A stretch of 64,000 bases of DNA from Mycolicibacterium sp. P9-64 (GCF_008329605.1 NZ_NPKO01000001.1:620001-684000); one strand, 5' to 3'; positions 44,442-54,890 are shown, numbered from the stretch's first letter. Notes: generated by a model not told the origin, from the sequence alone. Numbers and translations are program-made.

Positions 44442-45880
44442 TCTCGCGAGTCTAGAGTTTGCTTCACCAGATAGGGCGATACCGTGCTGCGGTGCTCGTC
44501 GAGGTCGAGCGCACGGCCCAGTGCCGGGAAGGCCCGCTGCGGGCAGTTGTCTCGCTCGCAGACCCGGCAACCGGCCCCGATCGGGGTGGCGATCTCACCA
44601 GCCAGATCGAGCCCCTCCGAGTAGACCAGCCGATGGGCGTGACGGAGCTCGCAGCCAAGGCCGATCGCGAACGTCTTACCCGGCTGGCCATAGCGCGAGG
44701 CGCGCCGCTCGACCGTGCGGGCCACCCACATGTAGCTGCGCCCGTCGGGCATCTGGGCGATCTGCACCAGGATCTTGCCGGGGTTGGCGAACGTCTCGTA
44801 GACGTTCCACAGCGGGCATGTGCCACCGCTGGAGGAGAAATGAAAACCCGTGGCGGACTGGCGTTTCGACATGTTTCCCGCTCGATCCACCCGCACGAAA
44901 GAGAGCGGGACACCGCGCATCGCGGGCCGCTGCAGCGACGAGAGGCGGTGCGCGATGGTCTCGTAGCTCACCGAGTAGAACGCCGACAGCCGCTCGACGT
45001 CGTAGCGGAACTTCTCGGCGATCTCGTGGAACTGGCGATACGGCAGCACCGTCGCGGCGGCGAAGTAGTTGGCCAGACCGAGCCTCGCGAGCTTGACCGC
45101 CTCGTCGCTGGTGAAGTTGCCCTCGGTCACCATGCCGTCGATGAGGTCGCCGAACTCGAGGTAGGCCAACTCGGCGGCGAGCTTGAAGACGTACTGGCCC
45201 GACGCCAGGTGCCTGCCGATCTCGAGGGTCTTGGTGGCGGGATCGAAGCGGTGCAGCACGGTGTCGCCGAGGTCGATGCGCTGGACGATGTGCACGCCGT
45301 GCACCCTTGTCAGCCGGTCGGATAGGTCACGGGCCAGATCCGCGCGGTGCATTCCCATGCGGATGGTGAGGTCCTCTGCGGCGGCGTCGAGCTCGTGCAG
45401 GTAGTTCTGCCGCTCATAGAAGTAGTCGCGGACCTCTTCGTGCGGCATCGTGATGGACCCCGACCCGGAGCTGAAGCCGCTGCCGTCGGAGAACCGGTCC
45501 TCGGTCGCGGCGGCCAGCTGCGTGGTGGTGAGCCGGTAGCGCCGGTGCAGGTTGACCATCGCCCGCGCGACGGCGGGATGTGCGGCGACGACGTCGGCGA
45601 TCTCGGCAGGGTCGACGTCGATGCCCAGGTCGCGGTCCAGCGTCGCCTCGCGCAGTTCGGCGACCAACCGGGTGTCGTCCTGTGAGGCGAAGAACGTGGC
45701 ATCGACGCCGAACACCTCGGTGATGCGCAGCAGCACGGCGACCGTCAGCGGGCGGACGTCGTGTTCGATCTGGTTCAGGTAACTGGGGGAGATGTCGAGC
45801 ATCTGTGCCAATGCCGCCTGACTGAATCCGCGCTCGCTGCGAAGCTGTCGTACGCGCGATCCAACGAAGGTCTTGGCCAC
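44438..45880 (-). CDS. ramB: RamB-type regulator of acetate/glyoxylate metabolism
   Basis: 480 residues. An XRE HTH at ~10-62 (RVRQLRSERGFSQAALAQML, then SPSYLNQIEHDVRPLTV) is followed by an ImmA/IrrE-like segment near 220-250 without a clear HExxH, and a DUF2083-type C-terminal domain with clustered Cys (GCRVCERDNCPQRAFP near 448). This is the architecture of RamB (Rv0465c), which in M. tuberculosis regulates icl1 and itself. Divergent from the acyl-ACP thioesterase; icl lies 1.1 kb away. Shared TTGGCAAC sites occur before both. Confidence 0.9.
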   Translation of the reverse strand: MAKTFVGSRVRQLRSERGFSQAALAQMLDISPSYLNQIEHDVRPLTVAVLLRITEVFGVDATFFASQDDTRLVAELREATLDRDLGIDVDPAEIADVVAAHPAVARAMVNLHRRYRLTTTQLAAATEDRFSDGSGFSSGSGSITMPHEEVRDYFYERQNYLHELDAAAEDLTIRMGMHRADLARDLSDRLTRVHGVHIVQRIDLGDTVLHRFDPATKTLEIGRHLASGQYVFKLAAELAYLEFGDLIDGMVTEGNFTSDEAVKLARLGLANYFAAATVLPYRQFHEIAEKFRYDVERLSAFYSVSYETIAHRLSSLQRPAMRGVPLSFVRVDRAGNMSKRQSATGFHFSSSGGTCPLWNVYETFANPGKILVQIAQMPDGRSYMWVARTVERRASRYGQPGKTFAIGLGCELRHAHRLVYSEGLDLAGEIATPIGAGCRVCERDNCPQRAFPALGRALDLDEHRSTVSPYLVKQTLDSRE

Positions 45881-45957
45881 GTCAACCAGCCTAACAACCC
45901 TGTGAAGGCGACCTTCGCATTCTTGGCAACGGGTCGCTCGTGGCAGTATTTTGAGCT

Positions 45958-46776
45958 GTGAATACCAGCATTGGCGCGGTCACTGGCCTGGCCAAGACCA
46001 TGATGCCCGTGCCCGATCCGCACCCGGATGTCTTCGACACCAACTGGCCACTGCGGGTGGCCGACACCGACCGGACGGGCAGGCTTCGCTTGGATGCCGC
46101 CACCCGGCACATTCAGGACGTCGGCACCGACCAGCTACGCGAACTGGGGTACGAGGAGACGCATCCACTCTGGATCGTCCGACGCACGATGATCGATCTG
46201 ATCCGGCCCATCGAGTTCCAGGACATGTTGCGGCTGCGACGCTGGTGCTCGGGGACGTCGAACCGCTGGTGCGAGATGCGCGTGCGCATCGACGGCCGCA
46301 AGGGCGGCCTCATTGAATCGGAGGCCTTCTGGATCAACATCAACCGGGAGACGCAGGGACCGGCACGCATCTCCGACGACTTCATCGCAGGGCTGCAGCG
46401 CACCACCACCGTCGACCGGTTGCGGTGGAAGGCCTATCTGAAGGCAGGTGGCCGCGAGGACGCCACGCACGTCCGCCCGTACCCGGTGCGCGTCAGCGAC
46501 ATCGACATCTTCGACCACATGAACAACTCCGTGTACTGGAGCGTCGTCGAGGACTACCTGTACAACAATCCCGAGCTGCTGCAGAAGCCGCTGAGGGTGA
46601 CCATCGAGCACGACCTTCCCGTCGCGTTGGGTGACGAGTTGGAGATCATCACCCACGTGCACCCGGCCGGCTCGACCGACTCATTCGGTGCGGAGCTCTC
46701 CGATCGCACTGTTACAACGCTCACATACGTGGTCGGCGACGAGACCAAAGCCGTCGCTTCCGTGTTCGCCCTCTGA
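45958..46776 (+). CDS. Acyl-ACP thioesterase
   Basis: 272 residues from GTG, matching Rv0466. Two hotdog domains: the N-terminal one has VADTDRTGRLRLDAATRHIQD near residue 34 and the second has RVSDIDIFDHMNNSVYW near 180, with the Asp and HxN (HMN) segment typical of FatA/FatB-type thioesterases. It releases fatty acids from ACP. TATTTT with a 5-nt gap before the GTG suggests a leaderless mRNA. Divergent from ramB with a shared 77-nt region. Confidence 0.87.
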   Translation: MNTSIGAVTGLAKTMMPVPDPHPDVFDTNWPLRVADTDRTGRLRLDAATRHIQDVGTDQLRELGYEETHPLWIVRRTMIDLIRPIEFQDMLRLRRWCSGTSNRWCEMRVRIDGRKGGLIESEAFWININRETQGPARISDDFIAGLQRTTTVDRLRWKAYLKAGGREDATHVRPYPVRVSDIDIFDHMNNSVYWSVVEDYLYNNPELLQKPLRVTIEHDLPVALGDELEIITHVHPAGSTDSFGAELSDRTVTTLTYVVGDETKAVASVFAL

Positions 46777-47038
46777 GCGGTTCAGTTCTAACAGTACGAG
46801 CGTACTGACCAGCGAAAATCCGTTACCGCACGGTAACTTCTGAACCGGTTCAGGTGTTGGCCGCCTTCGCAAAATTAACAAGTTAACGCGGGGTGTTGGC
46901 GAAAATTGGCAACTGAAACGACTGGACCTGCGGATATGTGTTAGTGCATCCTCGAGTTAGCACACCAGTGAAGCTGCTGAGGCGTTAACAAGATCGAAGC
47001 CCAACGCCCCAAGCGGCTTGCAAACAAAAGGAGCCGCA
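46777..47038 (+). promoter_or_regulatory. Palindrome-rich icl promoter/leader region
   Basis: No ORF. Four short palindromes are stacked: cagtacg-ag-cgtactg (46792-46807), gttaccg-ca-cggtaac (46822-46837), ctgaaccggttcag (46840-46853) and ttaac-aa-gttaa (46875-46886). TTGGCAAC at 46906-46913 is shared with the ramB/thioesterase gap (45923-45930). ttgcaaa at 47018-47024 resembles RamB/PrpR-type boxes. aaggag (AAGGAG) lies just before the icl ATG. Multiple regulators probably act here. Confidence 0.7.
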
Positions 47039-48325
47039 ATGTCCACCGTTGGCACGCCGAAGAGCCCGGAGCAGATCCAGCACGACTGGGACCACAACCC
47101 CCGCTGGGCCGGCATCGAGCGCACCTACTCGCCCCAGGACGTCGTCGCCCTGCAGGGTCACGTGGTCGAGGAGAGCACCCTCGCCCGCCGCGGTGCCGAG
47201 GTGCTGTGGGAGCAGCTCCACAGCATGGACTACGTCAACTCGCTCGGTGCACTGACCGGCAACCAGGCCGTGCAGCAGGTCCGCGCCGGCCTCAAGGCCA
47301 TCTACCTGTCGGGTTGGCAGGTTGCCGGTGACGCGAACCTGTCCGGCCACACCTACCCCGACCAGAGCCTCTACCCGGCCAACTCGGTGCCGCAGGTCAT
47401 CCGCAGGATCAACAACGCGCTCCTGCGTGCCGACCAGATCGCCAAGGTCGAGGGCGACACCTCGGTGGAGAACTGGCTGGCTCCGATCGTCGCCGACGGT
47501 GAGGCCGGCTTCGGTGGCGCGCTCAACGTCTACGAGCTGCAGAAGGCCATGATCGCGGCCGGCGTTGCCGGCTCGCACTGGGAGGACCAGCTGGCCTCGG
47601 AGAAGAAGTGCGGCCACCTCGGTGGCAAGGTGCTGATCCCGACCCAGCAGCACATCCGCACCCTGACCTCCGCGCGCCTCGCGGCCGACGTCGCCGACGT
47701 GCCGACTCTGGTCATCGCCCGCACCGACGCCGAGGCCGCCACGCTGATCACCTCCGACGTGGACGAGCGCGATCAGCCGTTCATCACCGGTGAGCGGACC
47801 AAGGAAGGCTTCTACTACGTCAAGAACGGTGTCGAGCCCTGCATCGCCCGCGCCAAGGCCTACGCGCCGTACTCCGACCTGATCTGGATGGAGACCGGCA
47901 CCCCGGACCTCGCGCTGGCCCGCAAGTTCGCCGAAGCGGTCAAGGCCGACTTCCCCGACCAGATGCTGGCCTACAACTGCTCGCCTTCGTTCAACTGGAA
48001 GCAGCACCTGGACGACGCGACCATCGCGAAGTTCCAGAACGAGCTCGGCGCGATGGGCTTCAAGTTCCAGTTCATCACCCTCGCCGGCTTCCATGCCCTC
48101 AACTACTCGATGTTCGATCTGGCCCACGGCTACGCCCGCAACCAGATGAGCGCCTACGTCGAGCTGCAGGAGCGCGAGTTCGCCGCCGAGGAGCGTGGCT
48201 ACACCGCCACGAAGCACCAGCGCGAGGTTGGCGCCGGCTACTTCGACCGCATCGCCACCACCGTGGACCCGACCAGCTCGACCACCGCTCTCGCGGGTTC
48301 GACCGAAGAGGGCCAGTTCCACTAA
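47039..48325 (+). CDS. icl: Isocitrate lyase
   Basis: 428 residues, the same length as Icl1. The catalytic loop [16 protein letters not shown] lies near residue 189 with active-site Cys 191; metal and substrate motifs [12 protein letters not shown] near 226 and WMETGTPDL near 283 are intact. It cleaves isocitrate to succinate and glyoxylate, opening the glyoxylate shunt (and, in mycobacteria, methylcitrate cleavage). ATG 47039 is chosen because AAGGAG lies 6 nt upstream. Regulation by RamB is expected from the neighbouring gene and the boxes upstream. Confidence 0.97.
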   Translation: MSTVGTPKSPEQIQHDWDHNPRWAGIERTYSPQDVVALQGHVVEESTLARRGAEVLWEQLHSMDYVNSLGALTGNQAVQQVRAGLKAIYLSGWQVAGDANLSGHTYPDQSLYPANSVPQVIRRINNALLRADQIAKVEGDTSVENWLAPIVADGEAGFGGALNVYELQKAMIAAGVAGSHWEDQLASEKKCGHLGGKVLIPTQQHIRTLTSARLAADVADVPTLVIARTDAEAATLITSDVDERDQPFITGERTKEGFYYVKNGVEPCIARAKAYAPYSDLIWMETGTPDLALARKFAEAVKADFPDQMLAYNCSPSFNWKQHLDDATIAKFQNELGAMGFKFQFITLAGFHALNYSMFDLAHGYARNQMSAYVELQEREFAAEERGYTATKHQREVGAGYFDRIATTVDPTSSTTALAGSTEEGQFH

Positions 48326-48339
48326 GCACAAACGCCAAC

Positions 48340-48403
48340 CGCCGAGTGCACGGTTGTTGAACGCAAACGTCGAGAAGACGCGTCAACAACCGTGCACTCG
48401 GCG
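48340..48403. repeat. Perfect 21-bp inverted repeat after icl (terminator-like)
   Basis: Arms 48340-48360 and 48383-48403 are exact reverse complements over 21 bp, with a 22-nt loop. It begins 14 nt after the icl stop and ends 17 nt before fadB2. No T-tract. Could terminate or stabilise icl mRNA; it also resembles dispersed mycobacterial intergenic repeats in its cgagtg...cggtt composition. Confidence 0.8.
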
Positions 48404-48420
48404 TATGTAAGGGTGACAGC

Positions 48421-49278
48421 ATGAGCATTGAGCGAGTGGGCGTCGTCGGCGCCGGACAGATGGGCGCAGGCATCGCAGAGGTGTCGGTGCGGGCCGGCGT
48501 GGACGTGAAGATCTACGAGCCGACCGAGGAGCTGGTTGCGGCAGGGCGCGAGCGCGTCGCCAAGTCGCTCGAGCGCGGTGTCAGCAAGGGCAAGCTGACT
48601 GAAGCCGAACGTGACCAGGCTCTGTCGCGGCTCAGCGTCACCACCAGTCTTTCGGACCTGTCCGATCGCCAGCTCGTCATCGAGGCGATCATCGAGGACG
48701 ACGCCGTCAAGGCCAAGCTCTTCGCCGAGCTCGATGAGGTCATCACCGACCCCGACGCAGTGCTCGCGTCGAATACGTCGAGCATCCCGATCATGAGAAT
48801 CGCTGCGGCGACCAAGAATCCGGGCCGCGTGCTCGGCCTGCACTTCTTCAACCCGGTTCCCGTGCTTCCGCTCGTCGAGCTGATCGGCACGCTGGTGACC
48901 ACCGACGCCGCGCTCGAGCGCACCGAGAAGTTCGCGAGCGAGGTGCTCGGCAAGCAGGTGGTCCGCTGCTCGGATCGATCCGGATTCGTGGTCAACGCAC
49001 TCCTGGTGCCGTACCTGTTGGCTGCCGTGCGCATGGTCGAGGCGGGCTTCGCCACCATCGAGGACGTCGACACGGCCGTCGTCGGGGGACTGTCGCACCC
49101 GATGGGTCCGCTGCGGCTCTCCGACCTGGTTGGACTGGATACGCTGAAACTCATCGCGGACAAGATGTTCGAGGAGTTCAAGGAGCCGTTGTACGCGCCG
49201 CCGCCGTTGCTCTTGCGCATGGTCGAGGCAGGTCAACTTGGCAAGAAGTCGGGACAGGGCTTCTACGCGTACCGCTGA
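48421..49278 (+). CDS. fadB2: 3-hydroxybutyryl-CoA dehydrogenase
   Basis: 285 residues. NAD site VGVVGAGQMGAGIAEVSVRAG at residues 6-27, NTSSIPI near 118, catalytic His/Glu region GLHFFNPVPVLPLVEL near 140, SGFVVNALLVPYLLAAVRMVEAG near 182 and a C-terminal GKKSGQGFYAYR. Size and position match Rv0468. It oxidises 3-hydroxyacyl-CoA, supplying acetyl-CoA that feeds icl. Confidence 0.93.
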   Translation: MSIERVGVVGAGQMGAGIAEVSVRAGVDVKIYEPTEELVAAGRERVAKSLERGVSKGKLTEAERDQALSRLSVTTSLSDLSDRQLVIEAIIEDDAVKAKLFAELDEVITDPDAVLASNTSSIPIMRIAAATKNPGRVLGLHFFNPVPVLPLVELIGTLVTTDAALERTEKFASEVLGKQVVRCSDRSGFVVNALLVPYLLAAVRMVEAGFATIEDVDTAVVGGLSHPMGPLRLSDLVGLDTLKLIADKMFEEFKEPLYAPPPLLLRMVEAGQLGKKSGQGFYAYR

Positions 49279-49337
49279 CTCTCGGGTGACGTCAAGGTGT
49301 CAGCAGGGAGCAAAGGATGATTCGTTAGCTAAGCTAG

Positions 49338-50318
<981 letters not shown>

Positions 50319-50320
50319 CG

Positions 50321-51199
50321 CTAGGCTGACGCCAGCCGCTTCTTCTCGGCCTCGATGTCGAAATCAGCTGGGGGCCATGACAAGTCGAGCGCATCGATTG
50401 CTTCGATCAGCAGCTCGGTGATGGCCAGCCGCGAGTACCACTTCCGGTCGCACGGGATGACGTGCCATGGCGCGTACTCGGTGGACGTCTTGTCGAGCAC
50501 GGCCTGGTAGGCCTCCTGGTACTTCGGCCACAGCAGGCGTTCGTCGATGTCGGCCGGGTTGTACTTCCAGTACTTGTCGGGCCGCTCCAGCCGCTTCTCG
50601 AGCCGCGCCTTCTGCTCGTCGAGCGAGACGAACATGGCGACCTTGACGATCGTCGTTCCGCCGTCGACCAGCTCCTTCTCGAATGCGTTGATCTCGTCGT
50701 ATCTGGTGCCCCACACCTCCGGCGGCACCAGGTCGTGGACGCGCACGACCAGAACGTCCTCGTAGTGCGAGCGGTCGAACACCCCGATGTGGCCCGCGGT
50801 GGGCAACGCGTTGCGGATGCGCCACAGGTAGTGGTGCTCGAGCTCCTCCTTCGTCGGCTTGCCGAAGCTGGAGTAGTGGATGCCCTGCGGGTTGCCCGCC
50901 CCGACAACGTGTTTGACGATGCCGCCCTTGCCTGCGGTGTCCATCCCCTGCAGTACCAGCAGCACCGATCTGGTGCCACCGGAGCGGCTGCTTGCGTAGA
51001 GCATTTCCTGCAACTCGGCGAAGCGCTCGTTGCGTTCGGCCTGCAGGTCGGGCGCGTCGCTCTTGGACCCCTTGAACCCAGGAGTGGCATTGGTCTTGAT
51101 GTCGGATACCAAGTGACCCGATTTGAACTCGAGATGGATGTGCGGCTCGTGGGTCCACAACTCGGGGAGATCAGCCTCGGTTGATTTGTCTCGGCTCAC
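50321..51199 (-). CDS. ppk2: Polyphosphate kinase 2 (PPK2), second copy
   Basis: 292 residues from GTG. Walker A VLQGMDTAGKGGIVKHVV near residue 83, FDRSHYEDVLVVRVHDLVP near 140 (Walker B/lid), and KYWKYNPADIDERLLWPKY near 212 match the PPK2 group with ADP/GDP:polyphosphate phosphotransferase activity. It differs clearly from the copy at 33007-33864 (SHYED against SWYNR). It is convergent with umaA, leaving only 2 nt between stops. Confidence 0.88.
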   Translation of the reverse strand: MSRDKSTEADLPELWTHEPHIHLEFKSGHLVSDIKTNATPGFKGSKSDAPDLQAERNERFAELQEMLYASSRSGGTRSVLLVLQGMDTAGKGGIVKHVVGAGNPQGIHYSSFGKPTKEELEHHYLWRIRNALPTAGHIGVFDRSHYEDVLVVRVHDLVPPEVWGTRYDEINAFEKELVDGGTTIVKVAMFVSLDEQKARLEKRLERPDKYWKYNPADIDERLLWPKYQEAYQAVLDKTSTEYAPWHVIPCDRKWYSRLAITELLIEAIDALDLSWPPADFDIEAEKKRLASA

Positions 51200-51253
51200 G
51201 CTCGCTGGTACCTCACTTGCGATTCGCCGGTGGAAGACTCGCTCGTCATCCGA

Positions 51254-51958
51254 TCAGTCAAGCAGTTGCGGCGGCAGAATCGGCGATGGATGCGGTATCG
51301 AGTTGAACTTCTCCAGTGATCCGTTCACTTCGACGATTCCGCGCAGCGCGCTCCACGACAGCATCGTCAGGTAGTCGATCAGCTCGTCGGCCGTCATCCG
51401 TGGGTGTGACATCCAGGAGTGCGTGGCCAACTGCACGCCGCCGACGATCATGAACGCCCACGGCTGAGCGCCATGGGTGTCCATACCGGCTTCCTGCATC
51501 CGCCTGCGCAGCATCACGCCGAGCATGCGCGCGATGATCTGCTCGGAGTCGGCGACCGCCTTGCTCTTGCTCGCCGAGCTGTTGGCCATCACGAACGGGT
51601 AGATCTCGGGCTCGGCGGCCACCGTGTCCACGTACACGCGGATGATCTCGCGGGTCAGGTCGAAGCCGTCGAGGTTGGAGGACAACGCCGCCGCCATGTT
51701 GGGGATCAGCGTGGTCTGAGCGAAGCGCATCATCACCGCGGTGGTGAGGTCGTTCTTGTCCACGAAGTAGCGGTAGAGGACGGTCTTCGAGACACCGATC
51801 TCGGCGGCGATCTCGTCCATGCTGACGTTGCTGCCACGCCGACGGATCGCTTCGAGGGTGCCGTCCACCAACTCGCCGCGCCTGTCGACCTTGTGCTGGT
51901 GCCAGCGCCGTTTGCGCCCGTCCGTCTTCACCACCCCCGCCGGGGTCTGTTGTGCCAC
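51254..51958 (-). CDS. TetR-family regulator (Rv0472c-like)
   Basis: 234 residues from GTG 51958, the same length as Rv0472c. HTH near residues 27-75 (ELVDGTLEAIRRRGSNVSMD, then AEIGVSKTVLYRYFVDKNDL). The C-terminal ligand domain contains EIIRVYVDTVAAEPEIYPF. Target unknown; divergent from the DUF445 gene with 87 nt between. The longer upstream frame is antisense to the DUF445 gene. GTG 51958 is chosen by homology. Confidence 0.85.
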   Translation of the reverse strand: MAQQTPAGVVKTDGRKRRWHQHKVDRRGELVDGTLEAIRRRGSNVSMDEIAAEIGVSKTVLYRYFVDKNDLTTAVMMRFAQTTLIPNMAAALSSNLDGFDLTREIIRVYVDTVAAEPEIYPFVMANSSASKSKAVADSEQIIARMLGVMLRRRMQEAGMDTHGAQPWAFMIVGGVQLATHSWMSHPRMTADELIDYLTMLSWSALRGIVEVNGSLEKFNSIPHPSPILPPQLLD

Positions 51959-52045
51959 TGTCGCACCAGTCCATTCCCTAGTTGTTCTCGATAATACGGC
52001 CGATCCGTCTGCGGTGACTGACGGGACGGGAGGGTCGGCGGCGCG

Positions 52046-53398
52046 ATGACGGATGATTGGGGGGTGGTACACCGATCCCCGCAAGGACGCACGGCCGAAC
52101 CGCGCCAGAGTTTTGCCGAAACGCTGGCAGGCGCCGACTCCGTGGCGGACGCCGAACGCCGTACCGCGCTGCGCCGGATGAAGGTCGTCGCGCTGGGCTT
52201 CCTGGTCTTCGCGACGGTCGTCTTCCTGGTCTCCACGTGGGCGCAGTCCAACGGTGCCAGCGGCGGGGCGGCACCCTGGATTGGATACGTCCGGGCTGCT
52301 GCGGAGGCAGGCATGGTCGGTGCACTGGCTGACTGGTTTGCGGTAACAGCCCTGTTCAAGCACCCGCTGGGCATCCCGATTCCGCACACCGCGATCATCA
52401 AGCGCAAGAAGGATCAGCTCGGCGAGGGCCTTGGAGCGTTCGTCAGGGAGAACTTCATGTCTCCCGAGGTCGTGGAGGCCAAGCTGCGCGGCGCCGAGGT
52501 GGCAGGCCGAATGGGCAAGTGGCTCTCGGAGCCGTCGCACGCCGAACGGGTTGCTGCGGAGGCGTCGACGGTGCTGCGGGTGCTCGTCGAGATGCTGCGC
52601 GACGAAGACATTCAACAGGTTCTCGACCGGATGATCGTCAAGCGCATCGCCGAACCGCAGTGGGGGCCGCCGATCGGGCGGGTTCTGGCCAGCCTGTTGG
52701 AGGAGGGGCGCCAGGAGGCGCTCATTCAACTGCTAGCTGATCGCGCTTTCGAGTGGTCGCTGAACTCGGGCGAGGTCATCGAGCGCGTCATCGAACGTGA
52801 CTCGCCGACCTGGACGCCGCGCTGGGTGGACCATCTGGTCGGTGACCGGATCCATCGCGAGCTGATGGACTTCACCGACAAGGTGCGGCGCAACCCCGAC
52901 CACGAGCTCCGCCGTTCGGCCACCAAGTTCCTCTTCGAGTTCGCTGACGACCTGCAGCACGACAAGGCCACCATCGACCGCGCGGAGAACGTCAAGGACC
53001 AGATCATGGCGCGCGACGAGGTCACCAAGGCTGCCGAGACCGCGTGGAGTGCGGCCAAGCGCATCCTGCTGGAATCCGTCGACGACCCGTCCTCGACGTT
53101 GCGCGCGAGGGTCGCCGATTCGGTGGTCAACATCGGGGAGTCGCTGCGCGACGATTCGGACCTCCGCGACAAGGTTGACAACTGGATCGTGCGAGCCGCT
53201 CAGCACCTCGTCTCGCAGTATGGGACGGAGATCACAGCGATCATCACGGAGACGATCGAACGCTGGGATGCCGACGAGGCGAGCCGGCGCATCGAGCTCC
53301 ATGTCGGCCGTGACCTGCAATTCATTCGGATCAATGGCACGGTCGTTGGTTCATTGGCCGGGCTCGTCATCTATTCGATGGCCCAACTTCTCTTCTGA
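52046..53398 (+). CDS. DUF445 family membrane-associated protein (Rv0473-like)
   Basis: 450 residues. An N-terminal helix (~46-66) is followed by the DUF445 signature AAEAGMVGALADWFAVTALFKHPLGIPIPHTAIIKRKKDQ near 87-126. A long helical, charged domain comes next, and a C-terminal helix (GTVVGSLAGLVIYSMAQLLF) closes it. DUF445 proteins are membrane-linked with unclear function. Divergent from TetR. Confidence 0.83.
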   Translation: MTDDWGVVHRSPQGRTAEPRQSFAETLAGADSVADAERRTALRRMKVVALGFLVFATVVFLVSTWAQSNGASGGAAPWIGYVRAAAEAGMVGALADWFAVTALFKHPLGIPIPHTAIIKRKKDQLGEGLGAFVRENFMSPEVVEAKLRGAEVAGRMGKWLSEPSHAERVAAEASTVLRVLVEMLRDEDIQQVLDRMIVKRIAEPQWGPPIGRVLASLLEEGRQEALIQLLADRAFEWSLNSGEVIERVIERDSPTWTPRWVDHLVGDRIHRELMDFTDKVRRNPDHELRRSATKFLFEFADDLQHDKATIDRAENVKDQIMARDEVTKAAETAWSAAKRILLESVDDPSSTLRARVADSVVNIGESLRDDSDLRDKVDNWIVRAAQHLVSQYGTEITAIITETIERWDADEASRRIELHVGRDLQFIRINGTVVGSLAGLVIYSMAQLLF

Positions 53399-53494
53399 TC
53401 TCCTGACCTGCGCTAGCTACTGCTTGCAAAAGTTAGCACCCCGTCGTACGGTTTATTTCGAAGCCAACCGGTTACTGACGCAGAGGGGGCCGAC
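53399..53494 (+). promoter_or_regulatory. Upstream region of the XRE gene with RamB/PrpR-like box
   Basis: Contains ttgcaaa at 53424-53430 followed by agttagcac, a combination also represented in the icl leader (ttgcaaa at 47018-47024; gttagcac near 46955). An agaggggg ribosome site precedes the ATG at 53495. Candidate shared regulator site; not proven. Confidence 0.4.
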
Positions 53495-53887
53495 ATGCCG
53501 CAGGACGAAAAACTTGCCGCTGTCGTGACCAACGCTGCGCAGGACATCGGGAGCTTCATCCGGACTCAGCGCGAGGCTGCGCATGTTTCGGTCCGGCAGC
53601 TGGCCGAGAAGGCCGGCGTCAGCAATCCCTACCTCAGCCAGATCGAGCGGGGATTGCGCAAACCCTCTGCCGACGTGCTCAACCAGATCGCGAAGGCGTT
53701 GCGAGTGTCTGCCGAAGTGCTCTACGTGCGAGCCGGGATCTTGGAACCGAGCGAACCCAGCGGGGTCCGCGACGCCATCATCACCGACATCACGATCACC
53801 GAGCGTCAGAAGCAGGTGCTGCTCGACATCTACACATCGTTTTGCCAACAGAACGAAGCCGCAGATGAGGAGCCCACCACTGACTGA
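53495..53887 (+). CDS. XRE-family transcriptional regulator (Rv0474-like)
   Basis: 130 residues. HTH over ~20-75: IRTQREAAHVSVRQLAEKAG, then VSNPYLSQIERGLRKPSAD, a classic Cro/CI helix-turn-helix. A short C-terminal helix with an acidic end (QNEAADEEPTTD) follows. Located just before hbhA as in M. tuberculosis; targets unknown. Confidence 0.87.
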   Translation: MPQDEKLAAVVTNAAQDIGSFIRTQREAAHVSVRQLAEKAGVSNPYLSQIERGLRKPSADVLNQIAKALRVSAEVLYVRAGILEPSEPSGVRDAIITDITITERQKQVLLDIYTSFCQQNEAADEEPTTD

Positions 53888-53951
53888 CTGTCGAATGACC
53901 GCCTACTAGATACCCACCACCGAGTGAACATCCGAGAGAGGAAACACTGAC

Positions 53952-54560
53952 ATGGCCGAGAAGAATCAGCCCACCATCGAAGACCTGAAGGCCCCACTGC
54001 TTGCTGCCGTCGGCGCCGCTGACTTGGCTCTGGCCACGGTCAACGAGATCGTCGTCACCCTGCGTGAGCGTGCCGAAGAGGCCGCTGGCGAGGCGAAGGC
54101 CCGTGGCGAGGAGCGCCGTGCGCGCCTCACCAAGCTGCAGGAGGAGCTGCCGACCCAGATCGGCGAGCTGCGCGAGAAGCTGAGCAGCGACGAGCTCCGC
54201 AAGGCCGCCGAGGGATACGCCGACGCCGCCACCGTGCAGTACAACAAGCTCGTCGAGCGTGGCGAGGAGGCGCTGGCCCGCCTGCGTAGCCAGCCCGCGC
54301 TCGAAGAGGCCGCGAGCCGCGTCGAGAGCGTGACCGATCAGGCCGTCGAGCTGACGCAGGACGCGCTGGGCACCGTTGCCAGCCAGACCCGCGCGGTCGG
54401 CGAGCGTGCCGCCAAGCTGGTCGGCGTCGAGCTGCCGAAGAAGGCCGAGAAGGCCGCCGCGCCGGTCAAGAAGGCCGTCAAGAAGGCTCCCGCCAAGAAG
54501 GCCCCGGTCGCCAAGAAGGCTCCTGCCAAGGCGCCTGCCAAGAAGGTCACCCAGAAGTAG
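53952..54560 (+). CDS. hbhA: Heparin-binding hemagglutinin
   Basis: 202 residues. Starts [21 protein letters not shown], then a long coiled-coil helix (residues ~20-110, rich in Ala/Glu/Arg). The C-terminal ~45 residues are Lys/Ala/Pro repeats ([21 protein letters not shown] pattern), the heparin-sulphate-binding tail, methylated in native HBHA. It is an adhesin on the surface or in lipid domains. gagagg precedes the ATG. Confidence 0.94.
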   Translation: MAEKNQPTIEDLKAPLLAAVGAADLALATVNEIVVTLRERAEEAAGEAKARGEERRARLTKLQEELPTQIGELREKLSSDELRKAAEGYADAATVQYNKLVERGEEALARLRSQPALEEAASRVESVTDQAVELTQDALGTVASQTRAVGERAAKLVGVELPKKAEKAAAPVKKAVKKAPAKKAPVAKKAPAKAPAKKVTQK

Positions 54561-54601
54561 TTCATTAGACCGGGAGGACGTAACCCGCTTAGGCTTGAGG
54601 C

Positions 54602-54886
54602 GTGCAGCCACAGAGCCTGGTGGGTTACGTCCTCCTTGTCATTCAAGTAGGTGCGTTGGTGTTGGGCGCGTACGCCTTCGTGCACGCCGCGATCCAGCGC
54701 CCCGACGCCTATACCGCCACCGGGAAGATGACCAAGCCGATCTGGCTGGCCATCATCGGTGGCACCGTCGTTCTTGCCCTCGTCCTCGGAGCGCCGGTCG
54801 GCTCGGCCATCGCGATCTGCGCCTCCGGCGTCTACCTCGTCGACGTCCGACCCAAGATCCTTGAGATCCAAGGGAAGTCGCGCTAA
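54602..54886 (+). CDS. DUF2516-like small membrane protein (Rv0476-like)
   Basis: 94 residues from GTG. Three hydrophobic helices: ~6-27 ([20 protein letters not shown]), 45-66 and 66-82, and a basic tail. Conserved position after hbhA. A TAGGCT hexamer 6 nt before the GTG suggests a leaderless transcript. Confidence 0.75.
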   Translation: MQPQSLVGYVLLVIQVGALVLGAYAFVHAAIQRPDAYTATGKMTKPIWLAIIGGTVVLALVLGAPVGSAIAICASGVYLVDVRPKILEIQGKSR

Positions 54887-54890
54887 CCCG

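Noticed and set aside
46985..48331. 448-residue open frame antisense to icl
   Set aside because: Same shadow pattern; icl has full catalytic motifs on the other strand.
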